DNA of 64,000 nucleotides from JAJDNS01 sp963578825 (GTDB taxonomy: Bacteria; Acidobacteriota; Vicinamibacteria; Fen-336), in the NCBI GenBank assembly GCA_963578825.1, contig CAUZDW010000011.1, positions 1 to 64,000 of the forward strand, read 5' to 3'. The position numbers and the translations under genes were made by a program. This document shows, in pieces, positions 48,970 to 57,929 of the stretch (position 1 is the first letter of the stretch; each line of letters starts with the position of its first letter). A model generated the notes under the pieces. It had not been told where the DNA came from. It made no database searches and saw nothing but the letters and a program-made list of their open reading frames with translations.

Positions 48970-49895
48970 CCCTCGGGCTCCAGCACCTCCGGAGCGTTGT
49001 AGCCGGGCCGGTGGCGCGGGCGAAGATGGTCCGGACGCATCTCGACCTCCAGCCGGCGGAACTTGCCGTCGCGTTCCGGATTGTCGGAGACGTACCCGAG
49101 GACGTACTGCCCGTTGAGCTCGTCGAGGATGGTGTTGTAGATGGCGGCCAGCTCCCGGTACCCCAGGGGGTGGAACACCTGACCGCCGCTGGACTTGGCG
49201 AGCTCGCCGAGAAAGGCACGGGCTCGGACCTGGCTGCGCCGTCCCGCGCCCCCCTTGGCCAGGAACGCTACGGGATAGATCGTCACGTTCGTGGAGCGAA
49301 CGAGTCGGATGACCTCGTCGGGACGAACAGAGCTGATGGTGTCCTCGCCGTCTGAGAAGATGACCAGCACCTTCCGACCGGGCGTTCCCATGACACGGGA
49401 GAGATAGACCGCGATCGAGTCGTAGAGAGCGGTGGCGTTCCGGCTCTCGGTCTCCAGGATGCGCCCGAAGATCCCCTGCTGGTTCTCCGAGCTGTAGCGG
49501 GAGATCTGGATGTCCTCGTCGAAGAAGATCAGGATCAGGTCCTTGGCCCGGGGGATGGCGTCCAGAAAGCGCATGGCGGAGACTCGGCTGAGCTCCAGGT
49601 TGTCCCGCATGCTCGAGCTCGTGTCGAAGAGCATGCCCAGGTTCAGGACGAGCTCCTCCCGCTCATCCGGATCCGCCGCCGGGGCAAAGACCTCCACGAC
49701 CTGCTCCCGGCCGTCCTCTTTCACCACGAAGTCGTCGGCCTCGAGATCGCTCACGAGGTTCCCGTCCTCGTCGCGCACCGTCACCGTCACATGAACGACG
49801 TCGACCTCGACGTCGAAGATCGGCGCGTCCTGTGCCGCCGGGCAGGGAGCGGCCGCACAGAGAACGAGGCATGCAAGGAGGAGGTTGCGTGACAC
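48966..49895 (-). CDS. Exported VWA-domain protein of the acidobacterial type
   Basis: A 309-residue secreted protein (signal peptide ending CPAAQ). A short beta domain VDVVHVTVTVRDEDGNLVSDLEADDFVVKEDGR is followed by a von Willebrand A domain with MIDAS motif LFDTSSSMRD (about 95), LIFFDEDIQ, and SDGEDTISS. The arrangement (VHVTVTVxDxxGxxVxxLxxxDFxVxEDG before a VWA domain) is a hallmark of the VWFA-related family abundant in Acidobacteriota. The start is GTG. The role is unknown, probably adhesion or complex assembly. Confidence 0.88.
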   Translation of the reverse strand: MSRNLLLACLVLCAAAPCPAAQDAPIFDVEVDVVHVTVTVRDEDGNLVSDLEADDFVVKEDGREQVVEVFAPAADPDEREELVLNLGMLFDTSSSMRDNLELSRVSAMRFLDAIPRAKDLILIFFDEDIQISRYSSENQQGIFGRILETESRNATALYDSIAVYLSRVMGTPGRKVLVIFSDGEDTISSVRPDEVIRLVRSTNVTIYPVAFLAKGGAGRRSQVRARAFLGELAKSSGGQVFHPLGYRELAAIYNTILDELNGQYVLGYVSDNPERDGKFRRLEVEMRPDHLRPRHRPGYNAPEVLEPEG

Positions 49896-49943
49896 CTGGA
49901 GAGCTCCGAGGCCAGAGTCTATCAGCCCCGCGGCGAGATCAGG

Positions 49944-51803
49944 CTAGCTCAAGACCGCGATCACGCGCACGGCCAGATCCACTTTATTGAACGGCGGCAT
50001 GACGTAGACGCCCTGGGCCTTCTCCCGGGCCGCGAGGGTCGCCTGCTGCGCGATCGATACGCCTTCGGCCTGCGCCCCCTCACCCGAGCCCGCCTTCCGC
50101 ATGCGCGCGCGGATGTCGTCCGGGATGCTCATCCCCGGCACCTCGTTGTGGAGGAACTCGGCGTTGCGGTGTGAGTAGAGAGGCAGGATCCCCACCAGGA
50201 CCGGCGCCTTCACGTGCTCGATCATCCCGAGGAACGTCTCGAGGGTGCGCGGGTCGTAGACCGGCTGGGTCATCACGTACTCCGCCCCGGCCGCAACCTT
50301 CTCCTCGAGCCGCCGCACCTCTTTCTCCATGTCCGGCTTGCTGGGGTCGGTGCCGCAGCCGATGTGGAGGCCCAGCGCGGGGCCAATGAGGTTCCCGGCC
50401 AGATCGCACCCGTGGTTGAGGTGATCGAGGATGCGGATGAGCCCGATTGAGTCCACATCGTAGACGGCGGTGGCGTCCGGGTAGTCGCCGAGCTTGGGCG
50501 GGTCGCCGGTGATCGCCAGGATGTTCCTGAGGCCCAGGGCGTGGGCCCCGAGGAGGTCGGACTGCATGCCGAGCAGGTTCCGGTCGCGGCACGTGTAGTG
50601 CAGGATCGTGTCGATGCCCACCTCGTTCTGGAGGAGGATGCACAGCGCCTGGGCACTCATCCGTGCCGAGGCGCGCGGGCCGTCAGCCACGTTGATCGCG
50701 TCGACCTCGCTCTCCAGGCAGTGATGGGCCCTCTCCAGCATGGCGCCCGGGCTCGCCCCACGGGGTGGATCGAGCTCCACCGACACCACGAACTTCCGCC
50801 CGAGCTTGCGTGCGAGAGAGGATTTCTCCTCCCGGGGCATCGGCGCCGGCGCCTCCTTCGGCCGCCGGGGCGGCAGGATCTTCACCTCCGCATGAGAGGG
50901 GCGAACCATGCGGACCGAACGGACGAGGTTGCGGACGTGGGCGGGAGTCGTCCCGCAGCACCCCCCCACGACGCTCGCCCCGCTCTCGAGGAAGCGTCGG
51001 GCCCAGGTGGCCATGTACTCCGGCGTGCAGAGGTACACGTAGCGGCCTTCGACCCGAGCCGGCGCTCCGGCGTTGGGCATCGCCGAGAGGCGCGCGGTCT
51101 TCGCGACCCCGGCCATGCGCCGGACCGTCTCGAGCATGGCCTGGGGGCCCTGGCTGCAGTTCGCGCCGATGAGCGGCACGTCCAGGCCCTCGAGCGCACG
51201 AACGACGTCCTCGGGCGCGTCGCCGTAGATCGTGTTTCCCTCTTCGTTGAAGGTCAGGCTCACCGCGACGGGCACATCGGTCGTCTGGCTGCGGACCGCC
51301 TCGAGAGCCGCCGTGGCCTGATCGAGCGAGGGCATGGTCTCGATGAAGAAAAGATCCACGCCGCCCTCGAGCAGGCCTTCGACCTGCTCGGTGAAGGCCT
51401 CGATCGCCTCATCCCGGGCCACGTGCCCCAGGGGGGCCAGCGGCTTGCCCACGGGGCCGATGGACCCGGCCACCAGCCCCTGGCCCTCGGCCGCCTCCCG
51501 GGCGAGCCGTGCCCCCTCCCGGTTGATCTTTCGGACGTGTGGCGCCAGCCCGTGGGGCCCCAGCTTGAAGCGATGGGCGCCGAAGGTGTTGGTCTCGACG
51601 ATCTCCGCGCCGGCGGCGACGTATCCCTCATGGATCGAGCGGACGAGGCCGGGGTTGGAGAGGTTGAGCTCGTCGAAGCAGCGGTTCACGAAGACGCCCC
51701 GGGCGTAGAGCATCGTCCCCATCGCCCCGTCGACGACGACGGCCCCTTCGGCCAGGCGCTCGAGGAACGGCTTCACCTGCGTGGCAGCGGCTTTCTCGCT
51801 CAT
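49944..51803 (-). CDS. Homocysteine S-methyltransferase / methylenetetrahydrofolate reductase fusion
   Basis: A 619-residue bifunctional protein. Residues 1-300 are a zinc-dependent homocysteine-binding barrel with zinc cysteines in GANCSQGP (about 204) and GGCCGTTPAHV (about 283). Residues 350-619 are an FAD-dependent MTHFR barrel (VSVELDPPRG, ILAITGDPPKLGDYPDATAVYDVDSIGLI, MTQPVYDP). Such fusions couple methyl transfer and 5,10-methylene-THF reduction without a B12 domain here. The ATG was chosen because the upstream in-frame extension is not homologous. It is divergent from a P-loop protein. Confidence 0.92.
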   Translation of the reverse strand: MSEKAAATQVKPFLERLAEGAVVVDGAMGTMLYARGVFVNRCFDELNLSNPGLVRSIHEGYVAAGAEIVETNTFGAHRFKLGPHGLAPHVRKINREGARLAREAAEGQGLVAGSIGPVGKPLAPLGHVARDEAIEAFTEQVEGLLEGGVDLFFIETMPSLDQATAALEAVRSQTTDVPVAVSLTFNEEGNTIYGDAPEDVVRALEGLDVPLIGANCSQGPQAMLETVRRMAGVAKTARLSAMPNAGAPARVEGRYVYLCTPEYMATWARRFLESGASVVGGCCGTTPAHVRNLVRSVRMVRPSHAEVKILPPRRPKEAPAPMPREEKSSLARKLGRKFVVSVELDPPRGASPGAMLERAHHCLESEVDAINVADGPRASARMSAQALCILLQNEVGIDTILHYTCRDRNLLGMQSDLLGAHALGLRNILAITGDPPKLGDYPDATAVYDVDSIGLIRILDHLNHGCDLAGNLIGPALGLHIGCGTDPSKPDMEKEVRRLEEKVAAGAEYVMTQPVYDPRTLETFLGMIEHVKAPVLVGILPLYSHRNAEFLHNEVPGMSIPDDIRARMRKAGSGEGAQAEGVSIAQQATLAAREKAQGVYVMPPFNKVDLAVRVIAVLS

Positions 51804-51906
51804 CCCCTGGAGTCTACCGCACGCTCGGGCCCACAGGGACGAGCCGGCCCGACCCTGAGGGTCCGACGGCCGGCTCCTCTGCAGCCACAGGAGCTTCACC
51901 GCCGAG

Positions 51907-52473
51907 ATGGACCCCGGGGCGGCCTGGGCCCGGGTCCAGCGCCGAGAAGAGAGAGCCTACCCTCTCGAGGCCGTGATCCGCACCGCCATGATGGCGCGGC
52001 TTCCCCTCCTCGGAGGGCTGCCTCTCCACGCGGCCGGGGTGATCCTCGGGGAGCGCGGAGTGGCGTTCTTCGGTCCGTCCGGGGCAGGTAAGACGACCCT
52101 GTCTGACACGTGCCCCGAGAGTGTCCGCTCCGACGAGCTGGTGGCCGTCGCGCCGCAGGATCCGCCCTGGCTCGTGCGCTCGGGGTTCTGGGGAGAGGGG
52201 CGGGGATCGGGCGGGGCGATCGGGGCTCCCCTGGCGGCACTTGTTGCCCTGGACCGCGGCCCGTCCTATCGGCTGAGTCGCCTCGAGCCGATGGAGGCCG
52301 TGCGCCGCCTCGTCGGCGCGCTGCCGGTGCCCCTGGGGCCGCCGCTGTGGTCGCGAGCGCTGGCCGTTGCGGCCCGCATCGTTTCTCGCGTCCCTGTCTT
52401 TCGCATGGAGTGGACGCCCTCCGAGCCGCCCTGGGAACAGCTCAGCGAGAGCCTGGCGAATCCAGGCCCTTGA
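51907..52473 (+). CDS. HPr-kinase-like P-loop protein, probably N-terminally short
   Basis: A 188-residue protein with P-loop FFGPSGAGKTTLSDT (about 52-66) preceded by LHAAGVILGERG, the signature of HprK-related kinases often found near peptide or coenzyme synthesis genes. Family members are normally about 300 residues with another N-terminal domain. Here that part is absent and the frame is closed upstream, so it may be a truncated relic. The 3' end overlaps the convergent DsbD-N gene. Confidence 0.6.
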   Translation: MDPGAAWARVQRREERAYPLEAVIRTAMMARLPLLGGLPLHAAGVILGERGVAFFGPSGAGKTTLSDTCPESVRSDELVAVAPQDPPWLVRSGFWGEGRGSGGAIGAPLAALVALDRGPSYRLSRLEPMEAVRRLVGALPVPLGPPLWSRALAVAARIVSRVPVFRMEWTPSEPPWEQLSESLANPGP

Positions 52474-53311
52474 CGATGCCTCTGTCGCCGGCGGTCTTCG
52501 ACGTGATCGGCACGTCGACCTCAAGGGCAACGGTGCCCTGCTCCGTGCGCCCGACGAGGACCCCCTCGAGATGCTCGACGGTCTTGCCCCGTGGATGGCG
52601 GGACAGCTCGAGCCGGTAGCCCTGACCGAACGGTTGAAGGGCCTGGGGCTTCGAGTAGTCGATCGCCCGACGGGTGAGGGGGTAGAAGTAGGCTTCCTGC
52701 AGCGTCGTGCCCTGAGGCGGCTGCATCGTGAGGGCGATGGATCCCTCACCCGAAGCAGCGGAGACACTCCAGGCCGAGTTCTCCTCGGGCAGTTGCGCCC
52801 TGGTCTTCTTGAAGAGAGCCGCCGCCGGTCCGGGGCCGAGATTCGCACGCACGGGCAGATCCAACGCCAGCTTTGCCTTCCCGGGCAAGCAGACCTCCTC
52901 GCACTCCAGCCAGCTCACCCGGGCGCTGAGGCGCACTTCGTTGGAAGAGAGCGTCGCCGGCACCTGGATCTCCACCGGCAACAGCACCTCGTGCTCGTAG
53001 CCGTAGCTCACGAGGGGGCCGGTGTTGAATCGGATGGGTCGAGGCCACTGGAGCTCCCCCGCCACGAAGCCCTCCGGCAGGCTCCACTTGGCCTTTGTGG
53101 GCAGGCCCGCGTCGCCGGGGTTGCGCCAGTACGTGTGCCAACCCGCGTCCATCTGGAGCCGAAGGCCGGCGACGAGGGTCTGGCCAGGCCGAATGGAATC
53201 GGTCTCCGCAACGAGCGTGACCTTGACGTGCCGCCCCCGAGGCGCCGCCTGAGCCGTTCCGGCAAGGGCAATCAGACTCGAGGCGACGAGGACTGCGATC
53301 CGTGCGTGCAT
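52442..53311 (-). CDS. Periplasmic DsbD N-terminal-domain protein
   Basis: A 289-residue exported protein (signal peptide ending AQA). The mature region resembles the DsbD alpha domain: GLRLQMDAGWHTYWRNPGDAGLPTKAKWSLPEG, then VSWLECEEVCLPGKAKLALDLPV with the redox cysteines (C..EVC). The transmembrane and thioredoxin domains of full DsbD are absent, so it would need a partner to receive electrons. The ATG follows a weak ribosome-binding site. The 164 bases upstream hold nothing recognisable. Confidence 0.75.
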   Translation of the reverse strand: MHARIAVLVASSLIALAGTAQAAPRGRHVKVTLVAETDSIRPGQTLVAGLRLQMDAGWHTYWRNPGDAGLPTKAKWSLPEGFVAGELQWPRPIRFNTGPLVSYGYEHEVLLPVEIQVPATLSSNEVRLSARVSWLECEEVCLPGKAKLALDLPVRANLGPGPAAALFKKTRAQLPEENSAWSVSAASGEGSIALTMQPPQGTTLQEAYFYPLTRRAIDYSKPQALQPFGQGYRLELSRHPRGKTVEHLEGVLVGRTEQGTVALEVDVPITSKTAGDRGIVKGLDSPGSR

Positions 53312-53475
53312 GATCAACGAAGATAAGCCAGCCGCGTGACGCCGGGTGTCAAGAAAGGCAAAACCGTGCAGGCCGGTCGAGAGTCCGGAGCACTTCGCGT
53401 GTGCCGTTGCCTTCGGCGTCTCTCGAGACAGAACGGATTGTTCCGTGAACGTCTTCCCGTAGCGCGTTCCCGGAG

Positions 53476-54018
53476 CTAGAGGCCCAGGATCGCCGGATCC
53501 AGGCTCAGGGCGCCGTCGCGCACCTTCTCGGCGAGCAGCTTGCGGACGCCCCCGTACTCCGTGGGTGGAACCGGAAGGCGAAAGGATCCACTTCCACGAC
53601 GGGGAATGAGCAGGACGAGGATCTCGGGCGTCTCGACGAAGGCAACCCGCCCGATCTCCTCCCACCGGATGAAGCCGGCATCAGCCCAGATCCCCTCCTC
53701 GTAAAGACCCAGGCGGATCCGCGTTGCCAGGGGAACCATCACCAGGAAGTACACCCCCATCACCGCGAGCCCGTACAAGTGGTAAAACGGACGCTGGAGC
53801 CAGGCGTTGAGGAGGGCAAGCCCCCCGCCCGCGACTCCGAGGGCCACGAGCCAGACGGTCTGGGCCTGCCGGGGCGCGGCCCAGGTTGCGACCGCCGTGG
53901 GTCGGACCCGGCGATAGCGCTGGTAACCCCAGAGCCCACGGAGGAGCTGAGCGGTGAAGTAGACGCCGAGCGCCAGCAGCCCGAGGCTGACGATCTTCTG
54001 CTGGGTCGCGGGAAACAT
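53476..54018 (-). CDS. Small membrane protein with PH-like C-terminal region
   Basis: A 180-residue protein with an N-terminal membrane segment (IVSLGLLALGVYFTAQLL) and two more (about 60-75, 85-105). A short soluble region follows (EEGIWADAGFIRWEEIGRVAF), reminiscent of bacterial PH/DUF5673-like domains. The function is unknown. It lies directly downstream of the patatin-like gene with a 14-base gap and probably shares its transcript. Confidence 0.65.
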   Translation of the reverse strand: MFPATQQKIVSLGLLALGVYFTAQLLRGLWGYQRYRRVRPTAVATWAAPRQAQTVWLVALGVAGGGLALLNAWLQRPFYHLYGLAVMGVYFLVMVPLATRIRLGLYEEGIWADAGFIRWEEIGRVAFVETPEILVLLIPRRGSGSFRLPVPPTEYGGVRKLLAEKVRDGALSLDPAILGL

Positions 54019-54032
54019 CGTGTCGGCTCGGG

Positions 54033-55508
54033 CTAGGAGCCCGTGGAGGACGTCAGACGCTGGGTGTCGCTGTACTTGCCCTCTTCGCGCTCCGGCAGCG
54101 AGGCCTGCCCCACCACCGGCTCGACGAACTGGCGGTAGGCATCGCGCCATCCCTGCTCGAGGAGGTCGTCGGTCGTCTGCACCACCTCGGTGGCGGGGTC
54201 GCGGGCACCGTCGAACTCCATGGGTCCAATGGCCCGACGCTCGGGTCGGACGACCCAGACGTCCACCTCCCGATAGACGCGTCCGGTGGCGGGATCTTCC
54301 CACGCGCCCCGGCCGTCGCTGTCGCGGTGGCCGAGGGTGCTGACGATCCGGTTCAGGCGCTCCGCCTCGCCGAGCTCCCGGGTCGCCTGCCGCTCGAGGG
54401 AGCGAACCGTGGCGTCCAGGCGCGCACGAGGACCGCGGCGCCGGGCGAGGGGGGCGGCGGTCTCGGGAACACCGGTCACGACGATGACCTGTTCTGCCCC
54501 TGCGGCCAGGGCTTCGGCGATTCCGGCACCGGGCACGAAGGTGGCGTCGGTCAAGCGGTGCGTCTCGCCACCGTGAGCTCCCCCCTTGGGAAACGACACG
54601 CGCTGCAGGGGCATCGCCATGGGGCACAGGAGGCCCGTGGCCACGGCGTCGAAAAAGAGGGCATCGTGTCCCGGGGCGCGCAGATCCACGGCACCCTCCA
54701 GGCCCGGCGCAAGCAAGGGCTGCTCCTCGTCGTCCATGCTGGCGGCCTCCCCGAGCAGAACGAACGTCAGGGCGTCACCGCGATCCAGGTCGGCCGTTCG
54801 CAGGACGAGCTCGCGAAAGCCCGGCTCGCCGAGGTTCTCGGCCAGAAGCGCCGCGTAGCGCCGTCCCAGCTCCGCCGCGGAGGGAGGTCCGCCCGACAAC
54901 GCCGCCCCACGGGCAATCTCCCACAGGCCCCGGCGCAGGCGGGAGAGTCCGGGGCGCGCATCCAGCAGCGACTCGAAGGCTTCCGGGAGGCGGCGCCGGT
55001 CGCGCAGGAAGAGGGTCGCCATCACCACCGCTGCGAGGATGGCCAGTCCGAAGACCGGCACCGCCTGCGCCGCCAGGTACGAGCTGCTCAGCGCCTCCGG
55101 CGCCATCGAGAGGCGATCGATGAGACTGGCCGCCGCACCCGGGGCCATGAGGTCGACGATGAGGACGAGAGGAAAGAGAAGCCCGACGAGGAGACCCGCC
55201 AGCAGGGGAAGGGCAACGACCGCGAAAGACGTGCCGAGCAGGATCAGGGCGATGCGCAACACCGGGCGAAGACGGTAGAAGGAGCTCCAGCCCGTCTCGT
55301 GCCAGAAGCCGTCCTTGCCGTAGAGCCGGGAGCCGCCCATGACGGCGGCGTAGGCGGCGGCCACCGTGCCCACCCCCGAGCCGACGACGACGTCGATCTT
55401 GACCCCGCTCTCGTCCAGAGCCTTGAGGACCCCGGCATGGTAGGCCCCTGTCGTGCCGCTTCCGGTGAAGACGAGCGCCGTGCGCCGCTTCGGCGAGTAG
55501 TCCCTCAA
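54033..55508 (-). CDS. Patatin-like membrane protein lacking the catalytic serine
   Basis: A 491-residue protein with a patatin core: oxyanion-type loop FTGSGTTGAYHAGVLKAL (about 14-31). The nucleophile motif position reads VVVGSGVGTVAAAY, i.e. GSGVG where GxSxG is expected, so the third residue is Gly45. The Asp of the dyad appears in RLTDATFVPG (DAT rather than DGG). Two or three membrane helices are inserted (about 85-125 and 150-165). Likely a pseudoenzyme or scaffold. The start is TTG overlapping the stop of the Cho-like gene (TTGA). Confidence 0.75.
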   Translation of the reverse strand: MRDYSPKRRTALVFTGSGTTGAYHAGVLKALDESGVKIDVVVGSGVGTVAAAYAAVMGGSRLYGKDGFWHETGWSSFYRLRPVLRIALILLGTSFAVVALPLLAGLLVGLLFPLVLIVDLMAPGAAASLIDRLSMAPEALSSSYLAAQAVPVFGLAILAAVVMATLFLRDRRRLPEAFESLLDARPGLSRLRRGLWEIARGAALSGGPPSAAELGRRYAALLAENLGEPGFRELVLRTADLDRGDALTFVLLGEAASMDDEEQPLLAPGLEGAVDLRAPGHDALFFDAVATGLLCPMAMPLQRVSFPKGGAHGGETHRLTDATFVPGAGIAEALAAGAEQVIVVTGVPETAAPLARRRGPRARLDATVRSLERQATRELGEAERLNRIVSTLGHRDSDGRGAWEDPATGRVYREVDVWVVRPERRAIGPMEFDGARDPATEVVQTTDDLLEQGWRDAYRQFVEPVVGQASLPEREEGKYSDTQRLTSSTGS

Positions 55509-56545
55509 GTCTCCCCCTGCGAAGCCCCTACGTTACCACCGGGCGACGGGCGGGCGAAGCGCTCGGGAAGGGCCCTGCGGACAGCCTCGGCCAGCGCGGT
55601 GCGGTCGTTCGCCTCGAGAACGGGAACGTACGAGCCACGCCCCCTGGGGCTGGCAAGCCACGCCGCGAGCCACGGCCAGTCGTCGGGTCCCCCTGCGACC
55701 GGCCACTGGAGGCCGGCGACCAGCGTGTCGATCTGTTCCGGCGAGCTCACCCGCGCGGCGGTGTCGAGCACCCGGCCCTCGCGCACGGGGTAGAGACCCA
55801 CCTCTTTGCGACCCACGCTCACCACGACCGCCAGCGCCCCTTCGGCACCCATGACAGTAGCGGGCACGGCCTCCGGGGCGTCGCCCCTCGACTCAGGCCT
55901 GGCGAGCCATGCGGCGGCCCGATCTGCTACGGCCCTGTAGCCCTCTTCTTCCACGCGGGAGAGACACGGTGCAGAACAAGACTCCACCTGTGCGTACAGG
56001 CACCCGAGACCAAGGGGCAGCACCGGGTCGGGCTCGAAGACGAAATCGCACGGGCGCAGCCCGAAGAGACGGTTCACGGCGTCCAGCGCCTTCTCGGCCG
56101 CCCGACGGCTGCGGAACGGACCGAAGAGACGCGCCACGCCCCTCTCGGTGTCCTGGACGCTCACCCGTGGGAACCGCTCCCTGGGATCGAGGTGAAGAAA
56201 CGCCGGCGGCTTCAGGTCCCGACGCTCCGAAAGGGGAACCAGGGGGGCGGAGAGACGCTCGTACTTCAGCCGCTGCTCGAAGGACGTGACGGTCCGAAGC
56301 CACCCCAGCGAGATGGCGATGCCGGAGAGATTCGTTCTGGGACGCCGGCCGGCCGGGGGCGGGGGTCCGAGGCCGAGGTGAGCGCCGGCCCACCTCCGGA
56401 GGTTCGCCGGCTGACCCAGCAGCAGGTTCCGCCCTCCGGGCCCGAGGAACTGCCCCACGCCGGGCCCGGCGGGAACGCGGGCGAGAATCTCCTGCGGGTC
56501 GGTCTCGAGAGGCGCGAAGGTGAGGCTCGGGCCTCGAGCCCGCAT
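55505..56545 (-). CDS. UvrC/Cho-like protein with degenerate GIY-YIG domain
   Basis: A 346-residue protein related to the N-terminal part of UvrC. PGVGQFLGPGGRNLLLGQPANLRRW (about 28-52) aligns to the GIY-YIG nuclease, where GVY and YVG become GVG and LLG, so the catalytic tyrosines are missing. FPRVSVQDTERGVARLFGPFRSRRAAEKALDAVNRLFGLRPCDF and GCLYAQVESCSAPCLSRVEEEGY match the UvrC Cys-rich region. The ATG overlaps the greA stop (TAATG). The real incision function is doubtful. Confidence 0.78.
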   Translation of the reverse strand: MRARGPSLTFAPLETDPQEILARVPAGPGVGQFLGPGGRNLLLGQPANLRRWAGAHLGLGPPPPAGRRPRTNLSGIAISLGWLRTVTSFEQRLKYERLSAPLVPLSERRDLKPPAFLHLDPRERFPRVSVQDTERGVARLFGPFRSRRAAEKALDAVNRLFGLRPCDFVFEPDPVLPLGLGCLYAQVESCSAPCLSRVEEEGYRAVADRAAAWLARPESRGDAPEAVPATVMGAEGALAVVVSVGRKEVGLYPVREGRVLDTAARVSSPEQIDTLVAGLQWPVAGGPDDWPWLAAWLASPRGRGSYVPVLEANDRTALAEAVRRALPERFARPSPGGNVGASQGET

Positions 56546-57027
56546 TATTCGTCGCTCTTCACCTGGTCGTGGACCGTGACGAGCTTGATGATCTCGTACT
56601 CTCTCGTTCCGGAAGGGACCGTGACCTCGACCGAGTCCCCTTCTTCCTGGCCGAGCAGACACTTTCCGATGGGCGAGGACGGTGAGATGCGACCCACCGT
56701 CGGGTCGGCCTCCTCGGGCACCACGATCTCGAACACCTTCTTCTCGCCGGTGTCCCCCTGGCGCACGTGGACCGTCGAGCCAAGCCCCACCTTGTCCCGG
56801 GGGATGCGATCGAGGTTCACCATGTTGAGGGCGGCCATGCGCCGGTGAAGCTGTGCCGTCCGAGCCTCGAGGAAGCTCTGGCGCTCCTTCGCCGCCTTGT
56901 ACTCGGCGTTTTCACGCAGGTCACCGTGCTCCCGTGCCTTCAGGATCTCCTTGGGAAGATGAACCCTGAGCTCGGTCTCGAGCGTCTGGATCTCATCCTG
57001 GAGCCGCTTCTTGATCTCGAGCACCAT
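56545..57027 (-). CDS. greA: Transcription elongation factor GreA
   Basis: A 160-residue protein that rescues arrested RNA polymerase by stimulating transcript cleavage. The N-terminal coiled coil (LQDEIQTLETELRVHLPKEILKAREHGDLRENAEYKAAKE, about 9-48) carries the acidic tip GDLRENAEY. The C-terminal FKBP-like domain has SPSSPIGKCLLGQEEGDSVEV. It is the first gene of a three-gene minus-strand unit with the Cho-like and patatin-like genes. Confidence 0.95.
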   Translation of the reverse strand: MVLEIKKRLQDEIQTLETELRVHLPKEILKAREHGDLRENAEYKAAKERQSFLEARTAQLHRRMAALNMVNLDRIPRDKVGLGSTVHVRQGDTGEKKVFEIVVPEEADPTVGRISPSSPIGKCLLGQEEGDSVEVTVPSGTREYEIIKLVTVHDQVKSDE

Positions 57028-57088
57028 GAAAGATTCTCCGGTTTCCGGCGATGAAAAAGTCCGGTGATACTATCACGGCCCTGCGCCG

Positions 57089-57919
57089 ATGACCCCCGAC
57101 AAAGAGACCGTCACGAGCCGTGCCAACCCGCTCTTCAGGCGCCTCCTGGCGCTGAAGAAACGCGCTGTGGATCCCGAGGGGGATCTGTGTCTCCTGGAGG
57201 GACCGAAGCTCCTCGACGAGGCGATGGCGGCAGGCGCCAGGATCGTGGAGGCGGCCGTCGCCTCCGGGGCGGAGGAACGCCCGGCGGCGGCGAAGAGCCT
57301 CGGCGCGCTTCGAGAGCAGGGCGTCCCCGTGCGCCGGCTCACGAAGCGCCTCCTTGCTTCTGTCTCGGACGCCGGGACGACACAGAGCGTGCTCGCCCTC
57401 GCCGGCCGGCCAGCGTTCGACGAAGCACGCCTGTTCGACGGAACTCCGCTCATCGTCGTGGCGGTGGGCATCCAGGATCCTGGGAACCTCGGCGGACTCC
57501 TGCGCACGGCCGAGGCCGCAGGCGCGACCGGAGCCTACCTCTGCGAAGGCTGCGCCGACCCTTTCTCGTGGAAGGCGCTGCGTGGATCCATGGGCTCCGC
57601 CTTCCGCTTCCCGCAGGTCCGGGGACTCACCGTGGACGCCGTTCTCGACCGGATGAGGGATCGAGGAGTTCCGGCTCTCGCCGCCACGGTGGACGGCGAG
57701 ACGCGCTACGACCAGTCCGATCTCCGATCCGCCGTGGCGCTCGTCTTCGGCAGCGAGGGCGCCGGGCTGCCGCAACAGGTCGCCCGGCGAGCGCACGCGC
57801 GCCTTCGCGTGCCGATCGCGCGACCGGTCGAGAGCCTGAACGTGGGTGTGGCGGCCGGGCTTCTCCTGTTCGAGGCGGCGCGCCAACGGGGCTTTCCCCC
57901 GAGCAGCGGAGAGCGGTAG
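57089..57919 (+). CDS. TrmH/SpoU-family RNA 2'-O-methyltransferase
   Basis: A 276-residue SPOUT methyltransferase, probably acting on rRNA ribose. The substrate-binding N-terminal part (SRANPLFRRLLALKKR, LLEGPKLLDEA) is followed by the knot with VAVGIQDPGNLGGLLRTAEAAG, VFGSEGAGLPQQV and VPIARPVESLNVGVAAGLLLFE. The ATG lies on the far side of a divergent intergenic region from greA. rarA follows 10 bases after its stop. Confidence 0.9.
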   Translation: MTPDKETVTSRANPLFRRLLALKKRAVDPEGDLCLLEGPKLLDEAMAAGARIVEAAVASGAEERPAAAKSLGALREQGVPVRRLTKRLLASVSDAGTTQSVLALAGRPAFDEARLFDGTPLIVVAVGIQDPGNLGGLLRTAEAAGATGAYLCEGCADPFSWKALRGSMGSAFRFPQVRGLTVDAVLDRMRDRGVPALAATVDGETRYDQSDLRSAVALVFGSEGAGLPQQVARRAHARLRVPIARPVESLNVGVAAGLLLFEAARQRGFPPSSGER

Positions 57920-57929
57920 GCTCACGGGC

